The notes under the pieces: model-generated
Told to the model about the DNA's origin: nothing
Database searches by the model: none
What the model saw: the letters and a program-made list of their open reading frames with translations, nothing else
Shown here: positions 52,982 to 61,922 of the stretch, piece by piece
Numbering within the stretch: the stretch's first letter is position 1
Layout of the letters: each line of letters opens with the position of its first letter
Translations under genes and position numbers: made by a program
From: UBA5070 sp035352895
GTDB taxonomy: Bacteria; Fibrobacterota; Fibrobacteria; UBA5070
Direction: 5' to 3'
NCBI GenBank assembly: GCA_035352895.1
Contig: DAOPYN010000015.1
Span: 1-64,000, forward strand
Length of the DNA: 64,000 nucleotides

Positions 52982-53775
52982 CGAGTCGCCTCCACCAGGG
53001 GGCCCACCAGTTGCCCGATGTCCTGGAGCATGTCGGGAAGCAGCTTGGCCTGCAGGGTACGACGGACGATGGCCGATCCCACGACGGCTCCGTCGGCGAC
53101 ACGGCAGACCTCGCGGACCTGGTCGGGGGTGTTGATCCCGAAGCCGACCACCACCGGAGGGGAAACCATGGACTTCACCACCCGGACCTCGTCGCCCAGA
53201 CTCGCGGAAAGCGTGGACTGCTCCCCGGTCACGCCGGTGCGGCTGACGTGGTAGACGAATCCGCGCGCACGCGCGGCGATGGCCTCCAGACGCTTGTGCG
53301 GCGTGGTGGGGGCGGTCAGGAAGGTGTTGGCCAATCCGTACCTGGAACAAGCGGCGTCGAGTTCGTCGGATTCCTCCACCGGGATGTCCACCAGGAGCAT
53401 GGCGTCGATGCCCGCCTGCGCGGCCTCCTGGGCGAACCGATCCACCCCGAACTTCCACACCGGATTGGAATACCCGAAGGCGACCAGGGGAATGTCGGTC
53501 TTGGCACGGATCTTCCGGATCAACTCGAAATACACCCCCACCGTGACTCCCTGGCGGAGCCCCTCCTCGGCGGCGGCCTGGTTCACGCTGCCGTCGCCGT
53601 AGGGGTCGGAAAACGGCAATCCGAACTCGATGCAATCGACGCCCAGGCGCGAAAGCTCCAGGGCCACTTGGACGGACTCGTCCAGGCCCGGCACCCCGGC
53701 ACCGATGTAGGCGACGAACAACTTCTGGCCCTTCGCGAGCTTGGCTCCGAAACGAGCTTGGAACCGGTCAAGCAC
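52978..53775 (-). CDS. trpA: Tryptophan synthase alpha subunit
   Basis: A 265-residue TIM barrel. The catalytic Glu50 lies in CIEFGLPFSDP and Asp61 in YGDGS. The usual ADGP reads YGDGSVN, a mild variation. GINTPDQVREV and DGAVVGSAIV form the phosphate-binding end. It cleaves indole-3-glycerol phosphate and passes indole to TrpB. Start is GTG at 53775, overlapping the trpB stop by eight bases. Confidence 0.95.
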   Translation of the reverse strand: MLDRFQARFGAKLAKGQKLFVAYIGAGVPGLDESVQVALELSRLGVDCIEFGLPFSDPYGDGSVNQAAAEEGLRQGVTVGVYFELIRKIRAKTDIPLVAFGYSNPVWKFGVDRFAQEAAQAGIDAMLLVDIPVEESDELDAACSRYGLANTFLTAPTTPHKRLEAIAARARGFVYHVSRTGVTGEQSTLSASLGDEVRVVKSMVSPPVVVGFGINTPDQVREVCRVADGAVVGSAIVRRTLQAKLLPDMLQDIGQLVGPLVEATR

Positions 53776-54988
53776 GGGACGCTCCCATGACGGTGTGTAG
53801 ATCCTTGTCTCCGCGGCCGGAGAGGTTCACCAGGACGATGTCCGAAGGCGAAAAGTCCTTGGCGTGTTCGATGGCCCACGCCACGGCGTGGCTGGATTCC
53901 AGCGCCGGCAGGATGCCTTCGGTCCGCGCCAGGCGATGGAAGGCGTCCAGGGCGGCCTGGTCGGTGGCGAAGGTGTATTCCACGCGTCCCTGGTCGTGCA
54001 ACCAGGCGTGCTCGGCTCCCACCGAGGCGTAGTCCAGGCCCGCGCTCACGGAATGGGTTCCCAGGATCTGGCCTTCCTGGTCTTGCAGCAGATACGACTT
54101 GGAACCCTGGAAGATCCCCACCGAACCGGTGGCGAAACGGGCCGCGTGCTCTCCTTCCGAAAGACTGGTTCCGCCGGCTTCCACACCCACCAACCGCACG
54201 GGATCGGCGAGGAAATCCCACATGACGCCGATGGCGTTGGAGCCTCCGCCCACGCAGGCGGCGACGCAGGTCGGGAGCACACCGAACTTCGCCAGGATCT
54301 GGGCGCGGGCTTCGCGGCCGATCACCCGCTGGAATTCGCGGACCATCCACGGGAACGGATGCGGCCCGTAGGCGGTTCCCAGCACGTAGTGGGTGTCGCG
54401 CACGTTGGTGACCCAATCGCGCATCGCCTCGTTGACGGCGTCCTTCAAGGTGCGCGTGCCCTGGTCCACAGGGACCACCGTGGCGCCCAGCATCTTCATG
54501 CGCTCCACATTCACCGCTTGGCGCTCGGTGTCCACCCGGCCCATGTAGATGACGCATTCCAGATCCAAAAGCGCCGAGGCGGTGGCCGTGGCCACACCGT
54601 GCTGTCCCGCTCCGGTCTCGGCGATCACCCGCTTCTTGCCCATCCTCTTGACGAGCAGGCATTGTCCCAGCGCGTTGTTGATCTTGTGGGCGCCGGTGTG
54701 GTTGAGATCCTCGCGCTTGAACACCAGGCGCGCTCCACCCAATTCCCGGGACAACCTCTGGGCTTCGTAGATCGGCGAGGGACGCCCCACGAAATCGGCC
54801 AACAGACCGTTGAATGCGGAGAGGAACTCCGGATCCACCCGGGCCGCTCTCCAGGCCGCCTCCAACTCTTCCAAGGCCGGCATCAGGACCTCGGGGGCGA
54901 ACTTCCCACCGTATTCCCCGAATCGACCGCGTTCGTCCGGCTCGACCAAAGGCGAAAATGACTCGAAATCCAGTCCAGGCGCGTGCAT
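53768..54988 (-). CDS. trpB: Tryptophan synthase beta subunit
   Basis: A 406-residue pyridoxal-phosphate enzyme. The PLP lysine is Lys102 in HTGAHKINN, with the GGGSNAIG phosphate loop, ETGAGQHGVA, and the RFGEYGGKFAPE N-terminus typical of TrpB1. It joins indole and serine. First gene of the trpB-trpA-aroQ-tyrA-aroA-like-nadK run. TAACTT is seven bases before the ATG (54986-54988). GAAGGAGG lies upstream of that -10, too far out to act as a ribosome binding site. Confidence 0.96.
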   Translation of the reverse strand: MHAPGLDFESFSPLVEPDERGRFGEYGGKFAPEVLMPALEELEAAWRAARVDPEFLSAFNGLLADFVGRPSPIYEAQRLSRELGGARLVFKREDLNHTGAHKINNALGQCLLVKRMGKKRVIAETGAGQHGVATATASALLDLECVIYMGRVDTERQAVNVERMKMLGATVVPVDQGTRTLKDAVNEAMRDWVTNVRDTHYVLGTAYGPHPFPWMVREFQRVIGREARAQILAKFGVLPTCVAACVGGGSNAIGVMWDFLADPVRLVGVEAGGTSLSEGEHAARFATGSVGIFQGSKSYLLQDQEGQILGTHSVSAGLDYASVGAEHAWLHDQGRVEYTFATDQAALDAFHRLARTEGILPALESSHAVAWAIEHAKDFSPSDIVLVNLSGRGDKDLHTVMGASRA

Positions 54989-54995
54989 GGTGGGA

Positions 54996-55001
54996 AAGTT
55001 A
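54996..55001 (-). promoter_or_regulatory. -10 element (TAACTT) for the trpB operon
   Basis: TAACTT on the minus strand ends seven bases before the trpB ATG; transcription would start near the start codon. No attenuator, trp-box or T-box hairpin is seen in the 87 bases between trpB and the PBP1A gene. Confidence 0.42.
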
Positions 55002-55062
55002 GCCTCCTTCGTGGCGTCTGGAACCATTGGGCCAAAGGGCGCCGGATGTCGCGAAGCTGGTC

Positions 55063-55068
55063 TACCTT
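55063..55068 (+). promoter_or_regulatory. -10 element (TACCTT) for the PBP1A-mltG operon
   Basis: TACCTT followed by seven bases and the ATG at 55076. The string TACCTTTCC mirrors TAACTTTCC at trpB on the other strand. Confidence 0.42.
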
Positions 55069-55075
55069 TCCGAGC

Positions 55076-57307
55076 ATGGCCCTTGCCCACCTCAAGTTCT
55101 CGCCACGATTGTACATCACCTGCCTGGTCACCTTGGCCATTCCCTCGGTGCTCGGATTGGGAGCCGTCGCTCTCCTGTTTTGGGCCTACTCCAAGGAAGT
55201 CCCGCCGCTGGAAGACCTGCGTTCCATCACCCCGACCCTGTCCACCCAGGTGCTGGACCGCGACGGGAAGCCCTTCGGCGAGTTCTTCGTGGAACGGCGC
55301 AACTGGGTGCCGCTGGATTCCATCCCCCTGCAGTTGCAGCAGGCGGTAATGGCCATCGAGGACCGCCAGTACTACGACCACTGGGGCATGAATCTCTACC
55401 GCACCATGGGTGCGGCCATCAACACCATCCTGAAGGGTCGACGCCAGGGTGGATCCACCCTGACCCAACAGCTCGCGCGCAACGTGTTCCTGACGCAGGA
55501 GAAATCCATCAAGCGCAAGATCCAGGAGGCGATCACCGCCGTCCGCCTGGAGCGCTACTACACCAAGCGCCAGCTGATGACGTTCTACCTCAACGAGATC
55601 TACCTGGGCGGCGGCACCTACGGGATGCAGGCCGCGGCGCGATTGAATTTTGGCAAGGACGTGTGGAAGCTGGATCTGGTCGAATGCGCGACGCTGGCCG
55701 GCATGATCCAATCCCCCGAGCGCTACCGCCCCGACAAGGCCAAGGAACTGGTCCAGAAGCGACGCAACACCGTGCTCTATTCGATGGCCCAGATGGGCTA
55801 CATCGACGAGGCCAAGGCCCACGAGACCATGGCCCTGCCCGTCAAGTCCATCCCGCGCAAGCGTGCCAACTCCGACGGTGCGTACTTCCTGGAAGCCGTC
55901 CGCGCCCACATCGAGAAGGAATGGGGTGAGGACGCGCTCTACCACAAGGGCCTGGTGGTGCACCTGCCGGTGGATCGCCGCATCCAGATGGCGGCGGATT
56001 CGTCCGTGAACCGCTGGACCTGGGACGTGCAGCGGCAAGTGAACCGCCGCGTGGTGGCCAAGCTGAAACTGGGCAAGCGCTACAAGGTATCCGACTCGCT
56101 GGCCTCGGTGAAGCTGGACTCGCTGTTTCGGTTGTACCTGAACGAGGAAGGCAAGACCACCTGGAAGGATTCGGTGGAGCTCGCCGACAAGCTCGAGTAC
56201 TACCCCGTCCAGGCGGCGGTTGTCCTCATCGAGAACAAGACCGGCCAGATCCGCGCCCTGGTGGGCGGAAAGAACTTCGACAACTTCAAGTTCAACCGCG
56301 CCACCCAGTCGCTGCGCCAAGCCGGATCCACCTTCAAACCCTTCGTGTACGGTGCCGCCGTCGAGAAGGGCGCCCTGCCTTCCGACATCGTGCTGGACGA
56401 CACCGTCGCCATCGACGACGGATCGGGGAAGGTCTGGACCCCCCACAACTACGACAACTCCTACGACGGCTACGTGACCCTGCGACGCGCGCTCATGCAG
56501 TCCAAGAACATGCCCGCGGTGCAGACGGCCATCCGCTACGGCGTGGACGGCGTGGTGGATCTGGCCCGCCGCGCGGGCATCCGCAGCCCCTTGCCCAAGG
56601 TCTATTCCCTGGCCTTGGGTTCGGCGGACGTGAGCCTCCTGGAAATGACCTCGGCGTATTCCAGTTTCGCCAACCTGGGCGTGCGCTACGAGCCCCACCT
56701 GTGGGATTCCATCAACACCCAGGACGGTGGACTCCTGGAGCGTACCTCGCCCAAATCCTCGAAGGTGATGGACAGCGCCAACGCCTACGTGCTCATGGAC
56801 ATGATGCGCGACGTCATCCGCCGCGGCACCGGGTATCCGGTGGTGTCGTCCGGATTCACCTTCCCCGCCGGCGGGAAGACGGGCACCACCAACGACTTCA
56901 CCGACGCCTGGTTCATCGCCTACACCCCCGTGTACACCTGCGGCGTGTGGATGGGATTCGACCAGAAGAAGAAGCTGGGTTCCGGATTCACCGGCGGCAA
57001 GGTGGCGCTTCCCATCTGGGTGGACGTGATGAAGGCCGCCCACCGGGCCATTCCCCCGGTCGACTGGCCCCGCCCCTCCCGGGTGGCCACCTACACCGCC
57101 TGCGGCAAGCCCAGACCGGACGGTACCTGCGCCGAGATGCGCATGGAGTTTGGCGTGGCCGGCAACCCGCACATGTTCGGGCAGAATCTGGACACCACCA
57201 CCGCCAAGGGACCGGTCTCGGTGACCATTCCCACCGCCACCCTGGTGAAGCCCAAGACCGCCACCGACTCCACCGCCCCGGTCCGCAAGGGCCCGAGCCT
57301 CTTCTGA
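55076..57307 (+). CDS. Bifunctional penicillin-binding protein 1A
   Basis: A 743-residue class A PBP anchored by one N-terminal transmembrane helix (about 15-37). The glycosyltransferase-51 domain (about 55-235) has VMAIEDRQYYDHWG with its catalytic Glu, GGSTLTQQLARN, and LNEIYLGGGTYGMQAAA. The transpeptidase domain (about 375-680) has the nucleophile Ser at about residue 418 (GSTFKPFVY), SKN at about 477, and KTGTT at about 601. It polymerises and cross-links peptidoglycan. ATG at 55076 is preferred; a frame open from 54983 adds 31 residues without support. The mltG start overlaps its stop (TGATG). Confidence 0.95.
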   Translation: MALAHLKFSPRLYITCLVTLAIPSVLGLGAVALLFWAYSKEVPPLEDLRSITPTLSTQVLDRDGKPFGEFFVERRNWVPLDSIPLQLQQAVMAIEDRQYYDHWGMNLYRTMGAAINTILKGRRQGGSTLTQQLARNVFLTQEKSIKRKIQEAITAVRLERYYTKRQLMTFYLNEIYLGGGTYGMQAAARLNFGKDVWKLDLVECATLAGMIQSPERYRPDKAKELVQKRRNTVLYSMAQMGYIDEAKAHETMALPVKSIPRKRANSDGAYFLEAVRAHIEKEWGEDALYHKGLVVHLPVDRRIQMAADSSVNRWTWDVQRQVNRRVVAKLKLGKRYKVSDSLASVKLDSLFRLYLNEEGKTTWKDSVELADKLEYYPVQAAVVLIENKTGQIRALVGGKNFDNFKFNRATQSLRQAGSTFKPFVYGAAVEKGALPSDIVLDDTVAIDDGSGKVWTPHNYDNSYDGYVTLRRALMQSKNMPAVQTAIRYGVDGVVDLARRAGIRSPLPKVYSLALGSADVSLLEMTSAYSSFANLGVRYEPHLWDSINTQDGGLLERTSPKSSKVMDSANAYVLMDMMRDVIRRGTGYPVVSSGFTFPAGGKTGTTNDFTDAWFIAYTPVYTCGVWMGFDQKKKLGSGFTGGKVALPIWVDVMKAAHRAIPPVDWPRPSRVATYTACGKPRPDGTCAEMRMEFGVAGNPHMFGQNLDTTTAKGPVSVTIPTATLVKPKTATDSTAPVRKGPSLF

Positions 57308-58338
57308 TGGCCAGGCGCAAGCTCGTCGTCGTCACGGGCCTGATCCTCGCCGCCACCGCAGCCTCCTGCTGGTTTGCCTTGTTCCGCCCGGTGGCCTCGG
57401 GTCCGGTGGATTCCTGGCGGGTGCGCCCCGGTGAAGGAACCCGCCAGATCGCCAAGCGGTTGGTGGCGGAGGGACGGATCCCGTCGTGGTCGGAACCCGT
57501 CTTCCGGGCCGCCGCGCGGGCGCGGGGTCTGGACCGCAAGCTCCACCCCGGCATCTTCCGGATCCACCGCACCCTTCCGGTGTGGACCGCCTTGGACATC
57601 CTCTCCGGTCCCGGCGAATCCGGCCTGAAGGTGACCCTCCCGGAAGGCCGCACCTGCGTCGAGTTCGCGGGGCTCCTCGCCCACTCGGAACTTTCCGACA
57701 GCGCGGCCTTCGCGCAGATCTGCCACAACGCCGATTCCGCGCGGAAGCTGGGCATCCCCGCCTCCAGCATGGAAGGCTACCTGTTTCCGGACACCTACCT
57801 GTTCGACGGCAGCGAATCGCCCATGGACATCGCTCGCGCGCTCCACAAGCGGTTCCGGAAGGTGATCCAGGAGGCCGGCGACACGGCGACCTCGCCGGTG
57901 TGGAAGACGTACGGACTGCACGGGGTGGCCACCCTGGCCTCCATCGTGGAGCGCGAAGCGGCCGTGCGCACGGAGGCCCCGCGGATCGCGGGCGTGTTCT
58001 GGCTGCGGCTGCAGCAGGACATTCCCCTGGGCGCCGACCCCACCGTCCGCTACGCGCTGGGCAAGTTCACCGGCTCGCTCACCAAATCGGATCTGGCCTT
58101 CGATTCGCCGTACAACACCCGGCTGTACGCGGGCTTGATCCCCGGCCCCATCGCCAACGCGGGCAAGGACGCCCTGCGCGCGGCCATGTTCCCCGACGAC
58201 GCGGGAGGGTGGCTCTACTTCGTGGCCAAGGACGACGGCTCCCGGGAGCATTTCTTCGCCAAGGACCTGAACCAGCACGTGCGCTACAAGGACCAGGCCG
58301 CCCGAAATCGACGCATCTCCGGGGTGATGGCGCCCTGA
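57307..58338 (+). CDS. mltG: Endolytic peptidoglycan transglycosylase MltG
   Basis: A 343-residue membrane-anchored protein with an N-terminal helix (about 5-27), a LysM-like segment (WRVRPGEGTRQIAKRLVAEG), and the YceG/MltG catalytic domain: EGYLFPDTY (about 158), the catalytic Glu in ASIVEREA (about 217), LGADPTVRYALG, SPYNTRLYAGLIPGPIANAG and YFVAKDDGSREHFF. It cuts nascent glycan strands and limits their length, which makes coupling to PBP1A logical. TGATG overlap with the previous gene. Confidence 0.95.
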   Translation: MARRKLVVVTGLILAATAASCWFALFRPVASGPVDSWRVRPGEGTRQIAKRLVAEGRIPSWSEPVFRAAARARGLDRKLHPGIFRIHRTLPVWTALDILSGPGESGLKVTLPEGRTCVEFAGLLAHSELSDSAAFAQICHNADSARKLGIPASSMEGYLFPDTYLFDGSESPMDIARALHKRFRKVIQEAGDTATSPVWKTYGLHGVATLASIVEREAAVRTEAPRIAGVFWLRLQQDIPLGADPTVRYALGKFTGSLTKSDLAFDSPYNTRLYAGLIPGPIANAGKDALRAAMFPDDAGGWLYFVAKDDGSREHFFAKDLNQHVRYKDQAARNRRISGVMAP

Positions 58339-58389
58339 GCCTGGCCTGCGGGGCCCTTCGGCGTTCGGGGAAATCCCGCTGGTTTACGG

Positions 58390-58461
58390 GTTCCTAGGCC
58401 CTAACGGGCCGGGAAGCCCCGATGGTTGTCGGGTTCCTGGGCCCTAACGGGCCGGGAACCC
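58390..58461. repeat. Direct repeat covering the end of a small membrane gene
   Basis: GGGTTCCTAGGCCCTAACGG followed by GCCGGGAA (about 58391-58412) recurs at about 58433-58460 with one base changed (TAGG to TGGG). Each copy holds GGCCC-TAAC-GGGCC. The second copy contains the stop codon and last residues of the gene ending at 58444, so the first copy is probably a duplicated 3' end that may also act as a terminator. Confidence 0.6.
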
Positions 58462-58860
58462 TTGGAGCGCCCACCGGCCCACCAGGCCTTCGCGAGCGGT
58501 GCGGCAATGGGCCAGGGCCAATCCTTGTCGTTCGCGGGCGCGGATCAGATCCATGCGCAGGGAATCCGCGCTGGCCAGCGGCGGCTTCTTTTCCTGGATG
58601 GTCCGCCAGATCAGCGCTTCCGCCGAATCCAGACGGATGCGCACGGTGAAATCGTCGGCGGCGCGGATCAGCTCCCAGGAATCGGGAAAGCCGGAGCGGT
58701 CGACCTCGGCGAGCATGGCCATCCGTTCGATCCTGCGCCCCAGATCCACCCAGGAGAGGACCAGTTCGTGTTCGCGATGGACCTGCCGGATCCGGGCCAG
58801 CACCACCCATCCGGCAAGCACCACCGTCAGTCCGGCCGCGAACGCCAGGAACGGCAACAC
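58444..58860 (-). CDS. Small membrane-anchored protein, function unknown
   Basis: A 138-residue protein with an N-terminal transmembrane helix (VLPFLAFAAGLTVVLAGWVV) and a charged alpha-helical outside part rich in Arg and Glu. No family recognised. The start is probably GTG at 58860, 18 bases after the sugar-transferase stop; the frame remains open further upstream but overlaps that gene. Operon position suggests a link to the transferase, without proof. Confidence 0.55.
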   Translation of the reverse strand: MLPFLAFAAGLTVVLAGWVVLARIRQVHREHELVLSWVDLGRRIERMAMLAEVDRSGFPDSWELIRAADDFTVRIRLDSAEALIWRTIQEKKPPLASADSLRMDLIRARERQGLALAHCRTAREGLVGRWALQGFPAR

Positions 58861-58877
58861 GATCCGCTTGCGGAGTC

Positions 58878-60335
58878 TCAGTTGGCGCCCTTCCCGGTGA
58901 GCACCACCCAGATCGTGCGGACCAGGATCTGGATGTCCAGCGACAACGAAAGGTTCTCGAAATACCAGAGGTCGGCCATGACCTTCTTCTTCACATCGTC
59001 GATGGAATTGTCGTAGCCGAGGGTCACCTGCGCCCAGCCGGTCAGTCCGGGTTTCATCTTCAGGCGGCGCACGTACAGCGGCACCTGGTCGCGCAACTTC
59101 TCGATGAAGAATTCGCGTTCCGGCCGCGGGCCCACCAGGGCCATGTCGCCGCGGAAGACGCACCAGAGCTGGGGAACCTCGTCCAAGCGCGTTTTCCGCA
59201 GGAACTTGCCCACCTTGGTGATGCGGTTGTCCACCTTGCCCGCCCACTGGGGCCCGGATTTTTCGGCGTCGGTGCGCATGGTGCGCAGCTTCCAGACGCG
59301 GAACCGCCGCCCGTACTGGCCGATGCGTTCCTGGCTGTAGAAGATGGGGCCGGGACTGTCCAGCTTGATCGCCAACATGGCCAAAAGCAGCGCCGGGAGG
59401 GCCGCCAGCAGGATCACCACGGAAAAGGCCAGGTCCATCAGGCGCTTCAGTCCCGCCTGCCAGGCCGGCAGGTGATGCTGGAGGAGAACCAACAGATCCG
59501 CCTGGTGGAGGACCGTGGTGCGCAGGTGTCCGGACAACACGTCGAAGAGATCCGGCACCACGTACACGGTCACCTTGCGATCGTCCAGAAGAGCCAGGAT
59601 CCGGATGATCTCGTTGTGCGACGAGGTGGAATGGCAGATCACCACGTGTCGGGCACCAGTCTCGTCCAGGAGCCTGGGGAGGTCGGCATACTTGCCGGCG
59701 ATCCGCAGCCCCTCGAAACGCTTGCCGGTTCGCTTGGCGTCGGGATCCAGGAACGCCACCGGCCGGATTCCCAGGATGGGCTTCTGAAGGAGCCTGCGCA
59801 GGACCACCCGACCGTGGTCGTTGGCCCCCAGCAGGATGGCGGGTTCCAGCCCCTTGCCGGCGCGCAACAGAGAGCGCGTCACGCCCTGGACGGCCAGGCG
59901 CAGAGCGCCGGGGAACAGGAGCATCGAAAGTCCGTACCCACCCACCGTCACCACCCGCGAGCGGGTGAACAGGGCCTGGAATCCCGCCCAGGTGCGGTTG
60001 GGATCCACCGCCAGGGCCACCAGATCGGAACCGGCCATCAGGAGGAACAACCCCAAGGCGCCCATCGAGCAGGCGGCGAACAGGACCAGGATCTGTCGGG
60101 TCCGGCTCTCCAGGAACCAATCGCGGTACATGCCGTGGAGGAAGAACCACAGCATCCACCCCACCGGCAGGACCACCAGCGAGAAGACCGTCTCGATATC
60201 CAGCTCGAGGTCCACCTCTTCGGGAAGGAACCCGCTGCGATAGCGCAACCAGAAGACGGCCGCCACCGCCAAGCACCCACCGAAGAAGTCGGCGGCGACG
60301 AAGGCGGCTCGTTCCGCGGCACGCAGCGAGGTCAC
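58878..60335 (-). CDS. Polyprenyl-phosphate sugar phosphotransferase (WcaJ/WbaP type)
   Basis: A 485-residue membrane enzyme that loads the first sugar phosphate onto undecaprenyl phosphate for exopolysaccharide or O-antigen. Four or five N-terminal transmembrane helices (about 10-160) are followed by a CoA-binding-like Rossmann part (AILLGANDHGRVVLRRLL). Another helix and the C-terminal bacterial sugar transferase domain (about 295-485) follow, with RLMDLAFSVVILL, DSPGPIFYSQERIG, FRVWKLRTM, RKTRLDEVPQLW and GPRPEREFF. The GTG start at 60335 overlaps the hom stop (GTGA). The sugar cannot be told. Confidence 0.92.
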   Translation of the reverse strand: MTSLRAAERAAFVAADFFGGCLAVAAVFWLRYRSGFLPEEVDLELDIETVFSLVVLPVGWMLWFFLHGMYRDWFLESRTRQILVLFAACSMGALGLFLLMAGSDLVALAVDPNRTWAGFQALFTRSRVVTVGGYGLSMLLFPGALRLAVQGVTRSLLRAGKGLEPAILLGANDHGRVVLRRLLQKPILGIRPVAFLDPDAKRTGKRFEGLRIAGKYADLPRLLDETGARHVVICHSTSSHNEIIRILALLDDRKVTVYVVPDLFDVLSGHLRTTVLHQADLLVLLQHHLPAWQAGLKRLMDLAFSVVILLAALPALLLAMLAIKLDSPGPIFYSQERIGQYGRRFRVWKLRTMRTDAEKSGPQWAGKVDNRITKVGKFLRKTRLDEVPQLWCVFRGDMALVGPRPEREFFIEKLRDQVPLYVRRLKMKPGLTGWAQVTLGYDNSIDDVKKKVMADLWYFENLSLSLDIQILVRTIWVVLTGKGAN

Positions 60336-61627
60336 TCGACCACACCTCGATCGTAGTGGCGCAGCACGATCGCCGGCTGCACGATGTCGTGCATGGCCGT
60401 GATCTTCGAGACCGCGTTCTGCACGTCGGACTCGCGCGCATGGTGGGTGTCGATCACCATGGAGGTGGTGCCCTTGCCTTCGCGCTGGACCATGGAAGCC
60501 ACCGAAACGTTGTTCTCGCCCAGGATGGTGGCCACCCGTCCCAGCACTCCGGGCCGGTCGGCCACCTGAAAGCGGAGGTAGTACCGTCCTTCGGCCATGC
60601 TCAGCGGCCGAATCTGCGCTTCCTTGGCGCCCATCCACGAAAGATCCACCACCGCGGTCTTGTCCTTGATGCGCTTGGCGGCGTCCATGATGTCGGCGAC
60701 CACCGCCGAGGCGGTGGGAAGGCGTCCGGCACCCTTGCCGTAGAGCAGGCTGGGTCCGGAGGTGGATCCGTCGATGAACACCGCGTTGAAGGCGCCGTTC
60801 ACGCCCGCCAAGGGGTGCTTGCGGGGCACCAGGCAGGGATGCACGCGGGCGTCGATGCCATCCTCGTGGATTTCCACCAGACCCAACAACTTGATGCTGC
60901 AGCCCATTTCCCGGGCGCCGGCGACATCGGTGGCGGAGATCTTGGTGATCCCTTCCACGTGCATCTTCTGGAAATCCACGCGCTGGCCGGAGCAAAGCGA
61001 TGCGAGGATGGCCACCTTGTGGGCGGCGTCGATGCCTTCCACGTCAAAGGTGGGATCCGCTTCGGCGTATCCGGCGGCCTGGGCTTCCGCAAGCGCCGCG
61101 GAAAAGTCCATTCCCTCTTCCGCCATGCGGCTGAGGATGTAGTTGGAGGTGCCGTTGATGATGCAGGCCAGGCTCCTGGCGTCGGATGCGACAAAGGCAT
61201 CGCGCAGGGAACGGATGATGGGGATCGCTCCGCCCACGGCGGCCTCGAAGCGGATTTCCGTGCCGTTCTGGGCGGCGAACGGAAACAGATACCCGCCGTG
61301 CTTGGCGATCATGGCCTTGTTGGCGGTGACCACGGCTTTCCCCGCCTTCAGGGCGCGTTCCACCCAGGACTTGGGAAGATCGTACCCACCGGCGAGCTCC
61401 ACCACGATCTGCACCGCAGGATTGTCGATCAGGTCGGTGGCCTGGGTGGTGGTGGAAATTCCCGCCTTCGCGTAGGGCTCCAGCTCGGAGGACTCCTTGG
61501 CGCAGATGGAAACCAATTTCACCCCGACGCCCGTGAGGCGAGCGAGGGATTCCTCCCTGGTGGTCAGAAGCTCGATGACCCCCGAACCAACCGTCCCCGT
61601 CCCGATGATGCCAACCCCGATGGTCAT
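60332..61627 (-). CDS. hom: Homoserine dehydrogenase
   Basis: A 431-residue enzyme reducing aspartate semialdehyde to homoserine for Thr and Met. It has the NAD(P) motif GIIGTGTVGSGV (about 6), VVTANKAMIAKHG (about 102), GGAIPIIRSLRD, CIINGTSNYILSRM (catalytic region) and AEADPTFDVEGIDAAHK. A C-terminal ACT domain (about 350-431; YYLRFQVADRPGVLGRVATILGE) implies feedback control. ATG at 61627 follows GGAAGGGAAG; the alternative TTG at 61633 is unlikely. Downstream genes are not of the same pathway. Confidence 0.95.
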   Translation of the reverse strand: MTIGVGIIGTGTVGSGVIELLTTREESLARLTGVGVKLVSICAKESSELEPYAKAGISTTTQATDLIDNPAVQIVVELAGGYDLPKSWVERALKAGKAVVTANKAMIAKHGGYLFPFAAQNGTEIRFEAAVGGAIPIIRSLRDAFVASDARSLACIINGTSNYILSRMAEEGMDFSAALAEAQAAGYAEADPTFDVEGIDAAHKVAILASLCSGQRVDFQKMHVEGITKISATDVAGAREMGCSIKLLGLVEIHEDGIDARVHPCLVPRKHPLAGVNGAFNAVFIDGSTSGPSLLYGKGAGRLPTASAVVADIMDAAKRIKDKTAVVDLSWMGAKEAQIRPLSMAEGRYYLRFQVADRPGVLGRVATILGENNVSVASMVQREGKGTTSMVIDTHHARESDVQNAVSKITAMHDIVQPAIVLRHYDRGVVE

Positions 61628-61785
61628 GTCCAACTTCCCTTCCTATCCATCCGCGGCGTGGTCGTCCGCGGATCTGGTCCTGGCCAAAAAATGCATCCTC
61701 CCCCCACCATTCCACCACCCAACTCTTGATCTTTCAATGAGTTGGCCAGAGACGTTGCCGTTCCAACAATCATTATCACAATACC

Positions 61786-61833
61786 TGCAATCGATTCTTT
61801 ATTGACCATTATTGCCAAAAGAATCGATTTGCA
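61786..61833. other. Imperfect 15-base inverted repeat
   Basis: TGCAATCGATTCTTT (61786-61800) pairs with AAAGAATCGATTTGCA (61818-61833), one bulge, with a 17-base loop. It lies about 170 bases before hom on the minus strand. It could be an operator or a transcribed hairpin; no U-run follows. Confidence 0.55.
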
Positions 61834-61889
61834 ATTCGTTAAAGATCGCACCAGATCCCACATTCAAACATGAATCGCAGTTGACACAG

Positions 61890-61922
61890 TGTGGATACAA
61901 TGTGGATGAACTGTGAACCAAT
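61890..61922. promoter_or_regulatory. Three phased TGTG(GAT) units, DnaA-box-like
   Basis: TGTGGATACAA (61890-61900), TGTGGATGAAC (61901-61911) and TGTGAACCAAT (61912-61922) follow each other without gap, one helical turn apart. The first two resemble DnaA boxes (TGTGGATAA). DnaA boxes are known before the E. coli nrdAB reductase genes, so a similar role upstream of this reductase is possible. Confidence 0.4.

Noticed and set aside
54989..55075. trp attenuator or T-box
   Set aside because: Only 87 bases separate trpB from the divergent PBP1A gene and no leader peptide, tandem hairpins or T-box sequence is present.
58444..60441. Long minus-strand frame of 665 codons
   Set aside because: It runs antiparallel in frame over the sugar-transferase gene, with Gly/Arg/Pro-rich shadow composition. 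Only its last 139 codons form a plausible gene.
61890..61922. Replication origin
   Set aside because: Only two imperfect DnaA-like boxes are present, with no dnaA, dnaN or parAB nearby and no cluster of boxes.
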